A stretch of DNA of 64,000 nucleotides, taken from assembly GCF_004366355.1 (NCBI RefSeq), contig NZ_SODV01000001.1, forward strand, positions 3,844,001 through 3,908,000, read 5' to 3'. Numbering within the stretch: position 1 is the first letter of the stretch; the number at the start of each line of letters is the position of its first letter. The translations under genes were made by a program, and so were the position numbers. This document shows positions 1-7,881 of the stretch, piece by piece. Source of the DNA: Dinghuibacter silviterrae (GTDB lineage: Bacteria > Bacteroidota > Bacteroidia > Chitinophagales > Chitinophagaceae). The notes beneath the pieces were generated by a model. That model was not told the origin of the DNA. It did no database searches and worked only from the letters and a program-made list of their open reading frames with translations.

Positions 1-99
1 GGGGTAGGCTACGTGATTACCTGCACCGCGGGCCGTGGATATTTCAACCGGAGCGCGGCGGCTTTTGATACGATCGTGAACAGTTTTACGCTGAAGTAG
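1..99 (+). CDS. C-terminal end of an unidentified protein (partial)
   Basis: The window opens inside an open frame that reads 32 codons and ends with TAG. The visible tail ends in ...FDTIVNSFTLK, preceded by an aromatic and glycine-rich stretch (GYVITCTAGRGYF). This pattern of a final helix with an 'I..SF' end is common in PsbP/DcrB-like small secreted proteins, but the fragment is too short to assign. The protein starts upstream of the window. It converges on the serine hydrolase gene 25 bp further on. Confidence 0.45.
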   Translation, partial: GVGYVITCTAGRGYFNRSAAAFDTIVNSFTLK

Positions 100-124
100 C
101 ACCCCGCGCGGATGGGGCCCGCCG

Positions 125-1330
125 TTAGCGCCCGCCCCCGTCCCCGGTATCCCCGCTATCTTCCGAGTCGGGCTCGGGCGCGCCCTTGGCGTTAAATTTC
201 CGGCCCGTCAGGGATTCGGCCAGGGGTTGTACATGATAAATATAACGGTCGTACCGGTTCCCGAGGACGATGATGGTATACCCTTCTTTGATCAGCCGGA
301 AAAAGACGGTGTTGTTCCCATGCCAGTAGCCGTTGTGAAAGATGACCTTTTCGGTGGGGTAAAGGAACAGGTGCCAGCCGAGGCCGTAGTTGCGGATCCC
401 GGGCTTTTCAAAGCTATAAGGAGCGTAGGCCATGTCGAGCGACGCCTTGGTGAGGAAGTCGGTGCGGAGCGCCTGGTCCCATTTCAGGAGGTCGTGGGTG
501 GTGGAATAGACATTCTTGTCGCCGTAGGTCCCGTCGAGGTAAGACCAGGGGACGATGCGGCCGTTGCCCATGTAAGAAGGCATGACGTCCTGGAGGTCCG
601 CCGAGGTGACGATGTGGGTGTCTGTCATCCCGAGGGGATCGAAAATGGTTTGCTTCATGTATTGAGGAAAAGGCATACCCGTAACCTTCTCCACGATAAG
701 CGCCAGCATCGCATAGTTGGTGTTGCAGTAATGGAAGTGCGTATTGGGCCTGGTCATCACCTTCGGCTTTAACCGCGCCAGCAACGCCAGGAGGCTGTCG
801 TTGGTCAGATAGGTGTGTTTGTCCCAGTTCGTGGTGGCTACCCAATACAAATAGTTGGGCAGACCGCTGCGGTGGTTGAGCAACATCTTGACCGTGATGC
901 CGGGGTAGGGGAACGCCGGCAGATAATATTGTACGCTGCTGTCGAGGACGATCTTTTTTTCCTCCATCAATTTCAACACAGCCATGGCGGTAAACGTCTT
1001 GGACACCGACGCCAGGTGGAACGCGCTGTGTTCGCCAACGGGCGGCGTTTTTGTACGCAGGTTTTCAAAGCCCCTGTAACGTTCGTATATAATGCTGTCG
1101 TCCTTGGCCACCAGGAAAGATCCGTTGAAACCCGAACGTTCGAGCGAGCTATAGAAGTTGTCAGACAGTGAATAGATGCGGTTGAACTCTTCCGTGGACA
1201 CCTTCGGACGTTTGATCACGGCAACGGTGTCTTTGCGAACGTCCGTTTGTGACTTACTATCGTTCGGCTGTTTGGCGCCACAACTGATCAAAATACCTCC
1301 AACACAAATAACCAGGGCAATATGTTTCAT
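125..1330 (-). CDS. Class C beta-lactamase-like serine hydrolase, lipoprotein
   Basis: This is a serine hydrolase of the beta-lactamase class C / penicillin-binding protein family, 401 residues, of the type that acts on D-amino acid peptides or esters in the periplasm. The N-terminus is a lipoprotein signal ending in the lipobox LISC (Cys17). The active-site S-x-x-K motif is S108-V-S-K111, the Y-x-N motif is Y201-C-N203, and an H-N-G motif near residue 333 stands in for the usual K-T-G/H-x-G. True AmpC enzymes are exported by a cleavable signal and have KTG, so a role as esterase or D-aminopeptidase is more likely than beta-lactam resistance. The start overlaps the promoter of the divergent serA gene, so the two genes share a control region. 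The family assignment is firm, the substrate is unknown. Confidence 0.85.
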   Translation of the reverse strand: MKHIALVICVGGILISCGAKQPNDSKSQTDVRKDTVAVIKRPKVSTEEFNRIYSLSDNFYSSLERSGFNGSFLVAKDDSIIYERYRGFENLRTKTPPVGEHSAFHLASVSKTFTAMAVLKLMEEKKIVLDSSVQYYLPAFPYPGITVKMLLNHRSGLPNYLYWVATTNWDKHTYLTNDSLLALLARLKPKVMTRPNTHFHYCNTNYAMLALIVEKVTGMPFPQYMKQTIFDPLGMTDTHIVTSADLQDVMPSYMGNGRIVPWSYLDGTYGDKNVYSTTHDLLKWDQALRTDFLTKASLDMAYAPYSFEKPGIRNYGLGWHLFLYPTEKVIFHNGYWHGNNTVFFRLIKEGYTIIVLGNRYDRYIYHVQPLAESLTGRKFNAKGAPEPDSEDSGDTGDGGGR

Positions 1331-1356
1331 GCAAGACCTACTATTTCTTAATTTTG
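1325..1356 (+). promoter_or_regulatory. Promoter of serA (Bacteroidota type)
   Basis: A TTTC (-33) and a TAATTTTG (-7) are separated by 20 bases, which fits the Bacteroidota consensus TTTG-N19-21-TAnnTTTG. Transcription would start about 7 bases downstream, giving a leader of roughly 16 nucleotides before the serA ATG. The -33 box lies inside the first codons of the divergent hydrolase gene. Confidence 0.55.
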
Positions 1357-1378
1357 CAAAATAATACAGTCCTGAGCA

Positions 1379-2617
1379 ATGTCTGAAAAAAAATTAACAA
1401 GCTATCCCAAAGAAAAGATCAACATCCTCCTTCTCGAAAACATTAGCGAAAGAGCCGCCAACACCTTTACAAACAACGGTTATGCCCATGTGACGCGCCT
1501 TTCGGGCGCCCTGAGCGAAGAAGAACTCATCAAACAGATCAAAGACGTTCACCTGCTGGGCATCCGGTCCAAGACAAAAGTCTCCAAAGCCGTGCTGGAA
1601 GCGGCTCCCAAGCTCCAGGCCATCGGTTGTTTCTGTATCGGGGTCAACCAGGTCGACCTCAAATCGGCCACCAACCACGGCGTCACGGTTTTCAACGCTC
1701 CCTATTCCAATACACGGTCCGTGGCCGAGCTGGTCATGGCCGCCTCCATATTCCTCATCCGCCGCATCCCGGACAAGAACAAGGCCGCCCACGACGGCAT
1801 CTGGCTGAAAGAATCCAAAGGCAGCTACGAACTTCGTGGTAAAACACTGGGAATCATTGGTTACGGCAACATCGGCTCCCAGGTCAGCGTCCTGGCCGAG
1901 GCCCTGGGGATGAAGGTTGTCTTTTATGACGTCCTCACCAAGCTCCCCCTGGGGAACGCCCGCCGGGCGCATACCCTGGAAGAGCTGATGGGCGTTTCCG
2001 ACATCATCACCCTCCACGTCCCCGAAACCCCCCGGACAAAGATGATGATCACGGCCGGGGTCATCGCCCACGCCAAGAAAGGCGCTATCCTGATCAACTA
2101 CGCCCGGGGCGAGGTCGTTGACCTGGACGCCCTGGCCACGGCCATGAAAGAAGGCCGCATCAGCGGCGCCGCCGTCGACGTCTACCCCTGGGAACCCGAA
2201 AAGAACGGGGATCGCTTCGAGACCCCGCTCCAGGGGCTGTCCAACGTCATCCTCACCCCCCATATCGGCGGGTCGACCGAAGAGGCCCAGGCCAACATCG
2301 GCGAAGACGTTTCCGACAAGCTCTTTCACTACCTGGAAAACGGGGTGACCATCGGGTCGCATACGGTGCCTGAGCTGAACCTGCCACCCCAGGAAGGAAC
2401 CCATCGCATCCTCCACATCCATCGCAACGTCCCTGGCGTGCTTTCCGAAATCAACTCGGCTTTGTCTACCCACCAGGTCAACATCCTGGCGCAGTACCTG
2501 AAGACCAACGAGGAAATCGGGTACGTCGTCCTTGACGTCGATCAGCAGATCTCCGCGAAAGCGGCGGAATTGCTCCGCGAGGTTAAGAATACCATCAAGG
2601 TGCGGATGCTGTACTAG
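1379..2617 (+). CDS. serA: D-3-phosphoglycerate dehydrogenase
   Basis: This enzyme oxidises 3-phosphoglycerate to 3-phosphohydroxypyruvate with NAD+, the first step of serine biosynthesis, in the cytoplasm. At 412 residues it matches the E. coli-type SerA length. Visible landmarks are the substrate-binding region with GCFCIGVNQVDL and NTRSVAELV (about residues 80-120), the NAD-binding GxGxxG loop as GYGNIGSQV, the NYARGEVVD segment with the catalytic Arg, the TPHIGGSTEEAQ segment with the catalytic His, and a C-terminal ACT domain from about residue 335 (HIHRNVPGVLSEINSALS), the usual site of serine feedback inhibition. It is transcribed alone from its own promoter, and a long hairpin begins 17 bp after its stop codon. 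Confidence 0.95.
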   Translation: MSEKKLTSYPKEKINILLLENISERAANTFTNNGYAHVTRLSGALSEEELIKQIKDVHLLGIRSKTKVSKAVLEAAPKLQAIGCFCIGVNQVDLKSATNHGVTVFNAPYSNTRSVAELVMAASIFLIRRIPDKNKAAHDGIWLKESKGSYELRGKTLGIIGYGNIGSQVSVLAEALGMKVVFYDVLTKLPLGNARRAHTLEELMGVSDIITLHVPETPRTKMMITAGVIAHAKKGAILINYARGEVVDLDALATAMKEGRISGAAVDVYPWEPEKNGDRFETPLQGLSNVILTPHIGGSTEEAQANIGEDVSDKLFHYLENGVTIGSHTVPELNLPPQEGTHRILHIHRNVPGVLSEINSALSTHQVNILAQYLKTNEEIGYVVLDVDQQISAKAAELLREVKNTIKVRMLY

Positions 2618-2634
2618 TTTTATTTTTTGGTCCC

Positions 2635-2706
2635 GGCGCCCTGCGGATCGTTTGCTCGTGCCGGTTCCTAAAGGAAAAGGCACTCGCAAGCGATCCGCAG
2701 GGCGCC
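2635..2706 (+). repeat. Long hairpin element A: constant 37-bp core in variable perfect arms
   Basis: Perfect 16-bp arms, GGCGCCCTGCGGATCG at 2635-2650 and its reverse complement at 2691-2706, enclose a 40-base centre. Positions 2653-2689 are the exact reverse complement of positions 2906-2942 in element B. The centre is itself an imperfect hairpin: GTGCC pairs with GGCAC and TTCC with GGAA around a TAAA loop, with CTC/CTC and GG/AA internal mismatches that are kept in both copies. It begins 17 bp after the serA stop and has no U-tract, so it is not a standard Rho-independent terminator. Confidence 0.8.
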
Positions 2707-2724
2707 TGGCGTGTTTAGGGGTGA

Positions 2725-2829
2725 GGCACCAGACACCAGGCACCAGACACCAGGCACCAGGCACCAGGCACCAGACACCAGACACCAGACATCAGACACC
2801 AGACATCAGACATCGGACACCGGGCACCG
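2725..2829. repeat. Tandem repeat of a 7-bp unit (about 15 copies)
   Basis: About fifteen head-to-tail copies of a 7-bp unit with consensus GRCAYCA (GGCACCA, GACACCA, GACATCA) run through this stretch, with two or three more degenerate units after it. Variation is mostly a purine swap at position 2 and a pyrimidine swap at position 5. The array lies exactly between the two hairpin elements. A unit of 7 bp in non-coding DNA suggests a slippage-prone minisatellite whose copy number may differ between strains. Confidence 0.85.
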
Positions 2830-2888
2830 GACGCGAGGCACGCGGCGAGAACCATAGACACGCGCCAGCGGGCGTCATAGGCATGCGA

Positions 2889-2960
2889 GGCAGGCCGAGG
2901 GTCATTTGCGAGTGCCTTTTCCTTTAGGAACCGGCACGAGCAGATGACCCTCGGCCTGCC
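2889..2960 (-). repeat. Long hairpin element B: same core, different arms, opposite orientation
   Basis: Perfect 17-bp arms, GGCAGGCCGAGGGTCAT at 2889-2905 and its reverse complement at 2944-2960, enclose a 38-base centre that shares 37 identical bases with element A on the other strand. The arms have no similarity to those of element A. It ends 7 bp before the stop codon of the minus-strand HEAT-like gene, so each of the two convergent genes is followed by one element in the same relative orientation. Confidence 0.8.
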
Positions 2961-2967
2961 GGGACCT

Positions 2968-3495
2968 TTATGAACGGGCAGCCGGCGGCTTCGCAGCGAG
3001 GATCTTCCGCGCGCGGCTCCGAAAGGCCGCTGTTTCGTAGGGCAGGCGTTCGTGGATGACCGTTTCGAGTTCCGGGAGGATTTCCGGATACGTAAAACTT
3101 AGGTTGTGCAGCACCGTTAGTGAGAAGGCTTTCACGGCGATGGGCGTCGAAGGATCCGACACGGCGCGAAAGCAGTAGTCCATGAGGTGGCCCTGGAGGG
3201 TGATGGGGACGGTGATGTCCTGGAGGATCCGGAGGATGTTGCGGGGCACGGCCGTTGGTAGACCGGGGCGGCCTAATAAATCAATCGTTTGCGCTAAATA
3301 TGGGGTGATCAGCGTAGGATGTTTTCTGATCACATAACTTAGCGTCCAGGCCGACCGCTGGATAAGACGGGGTTCGTCTCCGAAAAAGATGGACATCAGG
3401 GCCTCGAAGCGTTCGGGGTCGTCCCCGATATACCCTGCGATGCGGAGGGTTTGTTGCCGGGAGTGTTCTTCCAGCAAGGCTTGACGAATGTTCAT
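2968..3495 (-). CDS. HEAT-repeat-like protein
   Basis: The predicted protein has 175 residues and is almost entirely alpha-helical, with helix pairs typical of HEAT/ARM repeats (for example RSAWTLSYVIRKHP, IAVKAFSLTVLHNLS and AAFRSRARKIL). No catalytic motif or signal peptide is visible, so it is probably a cytoplasmic protein-binding scaffold. I chose the ATG giving MNIRQALLEEHS: the open frame continues 47 codons further upstream, but that part runs antisense through the start of the divergent kinase gene and does not look like protein. Even so, the two divergent genes have start codons only 7 bp apart. The biological role is unknown. Confidence 0.7.
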   Translation of the reverse strand: MNIRQALLEEHSRQQTLRIAGYIGDDPERFEALMSIFFGDEPRLIQRSAWTLSYVIRKHPTLITPYLAQTIDLLGRPGLPTAVPRNILRILQDITVPITLQGHLMDYCFRAVSDPSTPIAVKAFSLTVLHNLSFTYPEILPELETVIHERLPYETAAFRSRARKILAAKPPAARS

Positions 3496-3502
3496 GATGA
3501 TT

Positions 3503-4591
3503 ATGTTTGACCCCATTACTTTGCAGGCATTGCTCACCTGCTTTGGCCTCGATCCCTTGGACTGGCATTGTGTCGGATTTGGAACCGGTTTGATCAATAC
3601 CACCTGGGTGCTCAAAGACCGCAACGGCACCATCAAATATATCCTTCAAAAGGTCAACCGCCAAGTCTTCAAACAACCGGAAGACATTGCGCACAACCTG
3701 CGCGTGGTGGGGGATCACCTGGCGAAAAGACACCCGGATTACCTGTTTGTCCGGCCGGTGCCGGCCCTGGACGGGGAGGCGTTTGTGCGCAGCGAAGAGG
3801 GGGAATACTATCGTCTTTTCCCGTTTATCGGGGGCTCCAGGACGCTGGATGTGGTGCATAAACCCGAGCAGGCTTTTGAGGCGGCGCGGAGCTTTGCGCG
3901 GTTCAGCCACCTGCTGGCGGACCTGGATCCGGCGCTTCTGCGGGATACGCTCCCGCACTTCCACGACCTGAGCAGGCGTTACCGGGCTTTCGAAGAGGCG
4001 CTGGACAACGCACCCGCGATCCTCAAAGCCGGGGCCGTTGCGGAAATCGGGACGCTCAAAAGCCATGCGGGCTATGTATCCGACCTCGAAGCGTTGAAGC
4101 GGTCCCCGGACTTCCCGCTCCGGGTCATGCACCACGACACCAAGATCAGCAACATCCTTTTCGACCGGCAGGACAAGGCCCTTTGCGTCATCGACCTGGA
4201 CACGGTTATGCCCGGGTACTTTATCAGCGACGTGGGGGATATGATGCGGACCTACCTGTCCCCGGCCTCGGAGGAAGCCCAGGACCTGGACAGCGTCCAC
4301 GTCCGTCCCGAGTATTTCCGGGCCATCGTGGCGGGGTACCTGAGCGGGATGGAAGGCGGGTTGACGCCCCTGGAACGGGGGCAGTTTCTTTTTGCCGGGC
4401 GTTTTATGATCTATATGCAGGCACTCCGGTTCCTGACGGACTTCCTGGAGGGGGATGTCTACTACGGCGCCCGTTACCCGGGGCACAACCTGTTGCGGGC
4501 GAAGAACCAGATCCGGTTGCTGGAATCGTTCAACGCGGCGGAAGGGGTCTTCAGGGGGATGCTGGAGGCGCTGCTGCCCGTGGGCGCGTAA
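3503..4591 (+). CDS. Phosphotransferase (APH fold), NahK-like sugar kinase
   Basis: This is a kinase of the aminoglycoside phosphotransferase/choline kinase fold, 362 residues from the ATG giving MFDPITLQALL. The catalytic Brenner motif H-x-D-x-x-x-x-N is present as HHDTKISNILFD and the metal-binding D of the 'DFG-like' motif follows as VIDLDTVMPGY. The N-terminal lobe carries GFGTGLINTTW as the nucleotide loop and YILQKVN as the lysine strand. The overall pattern resembles N-acetylhexosamine 1-kinases (NahK), which make sugar-1-phosphates, and this suits the heptose/glycan genes just downstream on the other strand. It is not a resistance enzyme by context. An alternative is another small-molecule kinase of the same fold. 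Upstream in-frame ATGs exist (from 3488) but would overlap the divergent gene's start. Confidence 0.75.
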   Translation: MFDPITLQALLTCFGLDPLDWHCVGFGTGLINTTWVLKDRNGTIKYILQKVNRQVFKQPEDIAHNLRVVGDHLAKRHPDYLFVRPVPALDGEAFVRSEEGEYYRLFPFIGGSRTLDVVHKPEQAFEAARSFARFSHLLADLDPALLRDTLPHFHDLSRRYRAFEEALDNAPAILKAGAVAEIGTLKSHAGYVSDLEALKRSPDFPLRVMHHDTKISNILFDRQDKALCVIDLDTVMPGYFISDVGDMMRTYLSPASEEAQDLDSVHVRPEYFRAIVAGYLSGMEGGLTPLERGQFLFAGRFMIYMQALRFLTDFLEGDVYYGARYPGHNLLRAKNQIRLLESFNAAEGVFRGMLEALLPVGA

Positions 4592-4622
4592 GGGGCCGCT
4601 TAACGAGGCGCCCTGGGGGCGG

Positions 4623-5537
4623 TTATCCCTTCCCCTGTATCTTAGGCGGGGTTTTCAACGGCGCCGGCACCGGTGCCTGGCCGTTTTGCAGTTTTTGGTT
4701 AAAGACTTTGTTGATGTGCACCCACCGGCCGTTTACCCAGCGGAAGCCCTCGTAGTCTCCGTCGGGGACGAGGGTGTAGCGCTTTTCGGGCTCGTTGCTT
4801 TCGGAAATAAGGTGGTCGAAAATGAGGAGGTCGAGGTCCGGGTCGTACTGGACGCGGGCGTTGGCGCCTTTTTTGTATTCGATCATGTACCGGTCGGGGG
4901 AAGGCGACGGGTGGACGGGGTCTCCCGCGGGGAAGGTAAAGTATTGCCCCCCGAATACAGGGTGGTTATTCTCATCAAAGGTCAGGACGTCTATCCACTT
5001 CCGGGTGGAGGCCTCGTTGTGTTCGTCGTAGCCTAAGAGGGTATAGTATTTCCGGTTCTGGAATTTTTTGAGGACGATCTTGTAGTAGATGTTCCCGACC
5101 CAGTAGTCGTTGCTGGTCACGGTATCCAGGGGACGGTCCATCATGTCGGTCCGGTCGATCAGAGCGTACAGCTTGAGGCTGCCGTCGGGGGTGCGCATTT
5201 GAATGGCGCCGTGACGGCGATAGTTGTCCGGGTCGATCATGATCTCCCAGGTGAAGACACGGAAGCTGCTGTCGGGGGCGTACAGGCGGGAGACATTTTC
5301 TACGGAGTCGAACGGATAATTGAAAGAGTAGGGGATCTTCAGGGCCCGGACCAAGGTCCGCGTAAACTGGCTGTCGGCCACAAAACGGTCGCTGGCGTTG
5401 GTGCCATTGACGATGAGGTTTCCCGATTGGGCGAGGGAGTCTTCATGGGCGTGCAGCTCGGCCAGGCGTTGGGCGGAAAGGCCACCCGGCAAAAGGCCGC
5501 AGGGCAAAAAGAGCAGTGCAAGGATCAGGTAACGCAT
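4623..5537 (-). CDS. Conserved exported protein of unknown function
   Basis: The 304-residue product starts with a clear signal peptide (MRYLILALLFLPCGLLPGGLSAQ) and is otherwise hydrophilic, with many Tyr, Asp and Trp residues. Segments such as RVFTWEIMID, YYTLLGYDEHN, RKWIDVLTF and NPVFGGQYF suggest a beta-rich periplasmic protein, and the C-terminal 25 residues are Pro/Gln-rich and probably disordered. I recall similar proteins as common uncharacterised genes in Bacteroidota, but I cannot name a family. It lies in the same direction as the heptose genes, 52 bp downstream of gmhB, so it may be the last gene of that transcript. Confidence 0.7.
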   Translation of the reverse strand: MRYLILALLFLPCGLLPGGLSAQRLAELHAHEDSLAQSGNLIVNGTNASDRFVADSQFTRTLVRALKIPYSFNYPFDSVENVSRLYAPDSSFRVFTWEIMIDPDNYRRHGAIQMRTPDGSLKLYALIDRTDMMDRPLDTVTSNDYWVGNIYYKIVLKKFQNRKYYTLLGYDEHNEASTRKWIDVLTFDENNHPVFGGQYFTFPAGDPVHPSPSPDRYMIEYKKGANARVQYDPDLDLLIFDHLISESNEPEKRYTLVPDGDYEGFRWVNGRWVHINKVFNQKLQNGQAPVPAPLKTPPKIQGKG

Positions 5538-5589
5538 ATCTGTGGCTATAACTGAGAATCAGGGACATTTATTGCGGAACGCTGCCGAA

Positions 5590-6165
5590 TTACTGGCCGG
5601 GGCCGCCCGCATTGATAGCGCGGGCAAACGCCAGGAGATCGGGGAATATAAAGTCCACGAGCGGATGCGGCATCGGCGGCTCCTCCCGTGTCGTCGGCAG
5701 GAACACCGTGAGGGCGCCAATGTTGCGGCCGAATTCCATATCGCTAAAGGTGTTGCCCACCATGAGGCTGCGACGGGGGTCGACGCCGGCGAAGTCCCGG
5801 ATGGCTTCCTGACCCATGAGGGGGCCGGGTTTTCGCCGGGGGCTGTCGTCGTTGAGGTCGGGGGCGTAGTAGATGTGGTCGATGTGGCCGCCGGCAAGGA
5901 CGACCTTTGCGGTCATCCGCTCGTGGATGTCGAGGAGGTCTTCCTCGGTCATCAATCCTTTGCCGACGCCCCTTTGGTTGGTGACCACGAAAAGGTGGCC
6001 AAAATGGCCTTTAAAAATCCGGAACGCCTCCAGGACGCCCGCGTTAAACTGGAATTCTTCCCAGGTCCGCACGTAGTCCATCGGCTTTTCTACATTGATC
6101 ACCCCATCCCTGTCCAGGAAAAGGGTCCAACTCCGGTCGATCCGGGGAAGTATAGGTTGACTCAT
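5590..6165 (-). CDS. gmhB: Heptose-1,7-bisphosphate 7-phosphatase (HAD IIIA)
   Basis: This HAD-superfamily phosphatase, 191 residues, is predicted to remove the 7-phosphate from D-glycero-manno-heptose 1,7-bisphosphate. The nucleophile motif is D18-R-D20-G-V, motif II is VVTNQRGVGKG, and the lysine/acid motif is RRKPGP...VGNTFSDMEFG. The cysteine-rich zinc loop of E. coli GmhB is missing here: the corresponding stretch YAPDLNDDSPRRKP has no Cys. The closely related histidinol phosphatases share this fold, but the neighbouring hddC and hddA genes favour the heptose role. The first four bases overlap the end of hddC (ATGA), so the two are translated together. Confidence 0.85.
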   Translation of the reverse strand: MSQPILPRIDRSWTLFLDRDGVINVEKPMDYVRTWEEFQFNAGVLEAFRIFKGHFGHLFVVTNQRGVGKGLMTEEDLLDIHERMTAKVVLAGGHIDHIYYAPDLNDDSPRRKPGPLMGQEAIRDFAGVDPRRSLMVGNTFSDMEFGRNIGALTVFLPTTREEPPMPHPLVDFIFPDLLAFARAINAGGPGQ

Positions 6166-6854
6166 AATAGTAAATCCTTTTGCGCACGCTCGTAATCTGC
6201 CGGGATACCTATATCGATAAAATAGGCGTCGTCCGTGTAACCGTATAGCCGGCCGCCGGATACCCGGGGTTCCAGGAAATCCTTTTCAAAGGAAAACGTC
6301 CCGGCGGGGGCTTCCGCAAGGTACTCCTTTACGGACAGACCATAGACGCCGCCGTTGATGAGGCCGGATGTCCGCGGCTTTTTTTCCTCAAAACCAATAA
6401 TCCTTCCCCCAGGTTCGACGTCGACCACGCCATAGCGGTCGAAGTCTTGCATGGGCTTCAGGGCGAGGGTGGCCAGCGCGCCCCGCTCCTTGTGAAAGGC
6501 GGACAAGGCGGGTATGTCGACCTGGAAAAGCGTGTCCCCGTTGGCGACGAGGACCTGTGCCTCTTCCGCGGCCTTGCAGGCTTCGCGGATGGCGCCGCCG
6601 GTGCCCAGGGGTTCCTTTTCCACGACACAAACAAAGTCGAGGATGCTGTAGACCCTTTTCATATAGGCTTCTATGACCTCGTGTTTATAACCGAGCGAGA
6701 GGACGAGGCGGTATACGCCTTCGGCGAGCAGGTAGTCGACGACGTGCGCCAGGAAGGGGCGCCCCGACACCGGCGCCATACACTTGGGGAGGTCGGGGAC
6801 CGCGCTCCTCAGACGGGTGCCCAGCCCCCCTGCGAGAATAATGGCTTCCTTCAT
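6162..6854 (-). CDS. hddC: Heptose-1-phosphate nucleotidyltransferase
   Basis: This 230-residue nucleotidyltransferase is predicted to activate D-glycero-manno-heptose 1-phosphate to its NDP (probably GDP) form. The signature loop is AIILAGGLGTRLR followed by LPKCMAPVSGRPFLAH, with the metal-binding Asp in VLVANGDTLFQVD and the sugar-site Lys in IGFEEKKPRTSGLINGGVYGL. The length and motif spacing match HddC and related RmlA-like enzymes without extra domains. Its start lies one base after the hddA stop, and its end overlaps gmhB. Substrate is inferred from the operon partners, since the family also includes mannose and glucose enzymes. Confidence 0.85.
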   Translation of the reverse strand: MKEAIILAGGLGTRLRSAVPDLPKCMAPVSGRPFLAHVVDYLLAEGVYRLVLSLGYKHEVIEAYMKRVYSILDFVCVVEKEPLGTGGAIREACKAAEEAQVLVANGDTLFQVDIPALSAFHKERGALATLALKPMQDFDRYGVVDVEPGGRIIGFEEKKPRTSGLINGGVYGLSVKEYLAEAPAGTFSFEKDFLEPRVSGGRLYGYTDDAYFIDIGIPADYERAQKDLLL

Positions 6855-6855
6855 A

Positions 6856-7881
6856 TCAACGGGCAGTCCAGGTGGTGAGCCCGGATTTTACGAACCGGTA
6901 AGAGGAACAAACGCCGCCGAGGGCGCCTAAGGTTTCCTTGACGCGATATTGTGTATTCCCCGGGCAATAAAAAATCATAAACCCGCCGCCCCCGGCCCCG
7001 GAGATCTTGCCGCCGACGGCCCCGGCCGCTTTTGCCCGGTCATAGATATCCTCCAGGTGGGCGTTGGAAATGTTGTGCGCCATGCGCCGTTTTTGCTGGA
7101 AACCGAAGTCGAGGATCTCACCGATGGCATTGAGGTCGCCGCGGAGCAGGGCTTCCTTCATCATCCGGGCCTGTTCCTTGAGTTGGTGCATGGCCTCGAT
7201 GGACGCCGAGTTGTTTGCCTGTACGTTTTTCTGCTGCTCCTTGATGATGGTGGCGGACTCGCGGCTGGTCGACGTGAAATACAGCACCAGGTTGTGTTCC
7301 AGCTCGTCGAGGTATTCCTGGCGGATGCGTAAGGGGTTGACGATGACCTTGTCCCCGGCAAAAAATTCCATATAGTTGACGCCCCCGAAGGTGGCGGCGT
7401 ACTGGTCCTGTTTCCCCCCCGCCAGTTGCAGGTACTCGCGTTCGATCCGGTAGGCGTAGTGGGCCACGTCGTATTCCCCCAGCGGCAGTTTGAGCATCTC
7501 CGCAAAAGCGCCAAGGATGGCCACCACCAGGGTCGATGACGTCCCCAGCCCCGACCCCGCGGGCGCTTCCACCAGCGTGGACAACCGGAGCCCCTGTACC
7601 GGCATCCCATAGTCCTCGACCATCTTGTTGTACACGCCCTTGAGGAGGTCCAGCTTCCCGTCCAGGGGCAGGCTGGGCATGGCCTCGTAGGTCAATGTCT
7701 CCTTCCGGTCAAAGGCCTCCAGGATGATCACATTTTCCTTCAGGGGTTCGATGTTCGCGTGGGCATACAAGGAGACGCTGGCGTTCAGGATTGCGCCTCC
7801 GTAGAGGTCGCTGTAAGGGCTTACGTCGGTCCCGCCACCGGCCAGGCCTATCCGCAGGGGCGCTCTGCTACGATAAATCAT
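6856..7881 (-). CDS. hddA: D-glycero-alpha-D-manno-heptose-7-phosphate kinase (GHMP family)
   Basis: This GHMP kinase (341 residues) is predicted to phosphorylate heptose 7-phosphate at C1. It has the N-terminal substrate motif RIGLAGGGTDVSPYSDLYGG, the ATP-binding loop PAGSGLGTSSTLVVA (about residues 108-122) and the C-terminal GHMP motif KISGAGGGGFMIFY. These three together are typical of HddA and of the related fucokinase-like enzymes. With hddC and gmhB it supplies NDP-heptose for a surface glycan; the isomerase GmhA that makes the substrate is not in this window. It overlaps the upstream glycosyltransferase by four bases. Confidence 0.87.
   Translation of the reverse strand: MIYRSRAPLRIGLAGGGTDVSPYSDLYGGAILNASVSLYAHANIEPLKENVIILEAFDRKETLTYEAMPSLPLDGKLDLLKGVYNKMVEDYGMPVQGLRLSTLVEAPAGSGLGTSSTLVVAILGAFAEMLKLPLGEYDVAHYAYRIEREYLQLAGGKQDQYAATFGGVNYMEFFAGDKVIVNPLRIRQEYLDELEHNLVLYFTSTSRESATIIKEQQKNVQANNSASIEAMHQLKEQARMMKEALLRGDLNAIGEILDFGFQQKRRMAHNISNAHLEDIYDRAKAAGAVGGKISGAGGGGFMIFYCPGNTQYRVKETLGALGGVCSSYRFVKSGLTTWTAR

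Noticed and set aside
1394-2785. A 463-residue minus-strand gene opposite serA
   Set aside because: It is an antisense reading frame of a well-supported enzyme; its N-terminus translates the 7-bp tandem array.
2725-2829. CRISPR array
   Set aside because: The repeats are 7-bp head-to-tail units without spacers, and no cas genes are present.
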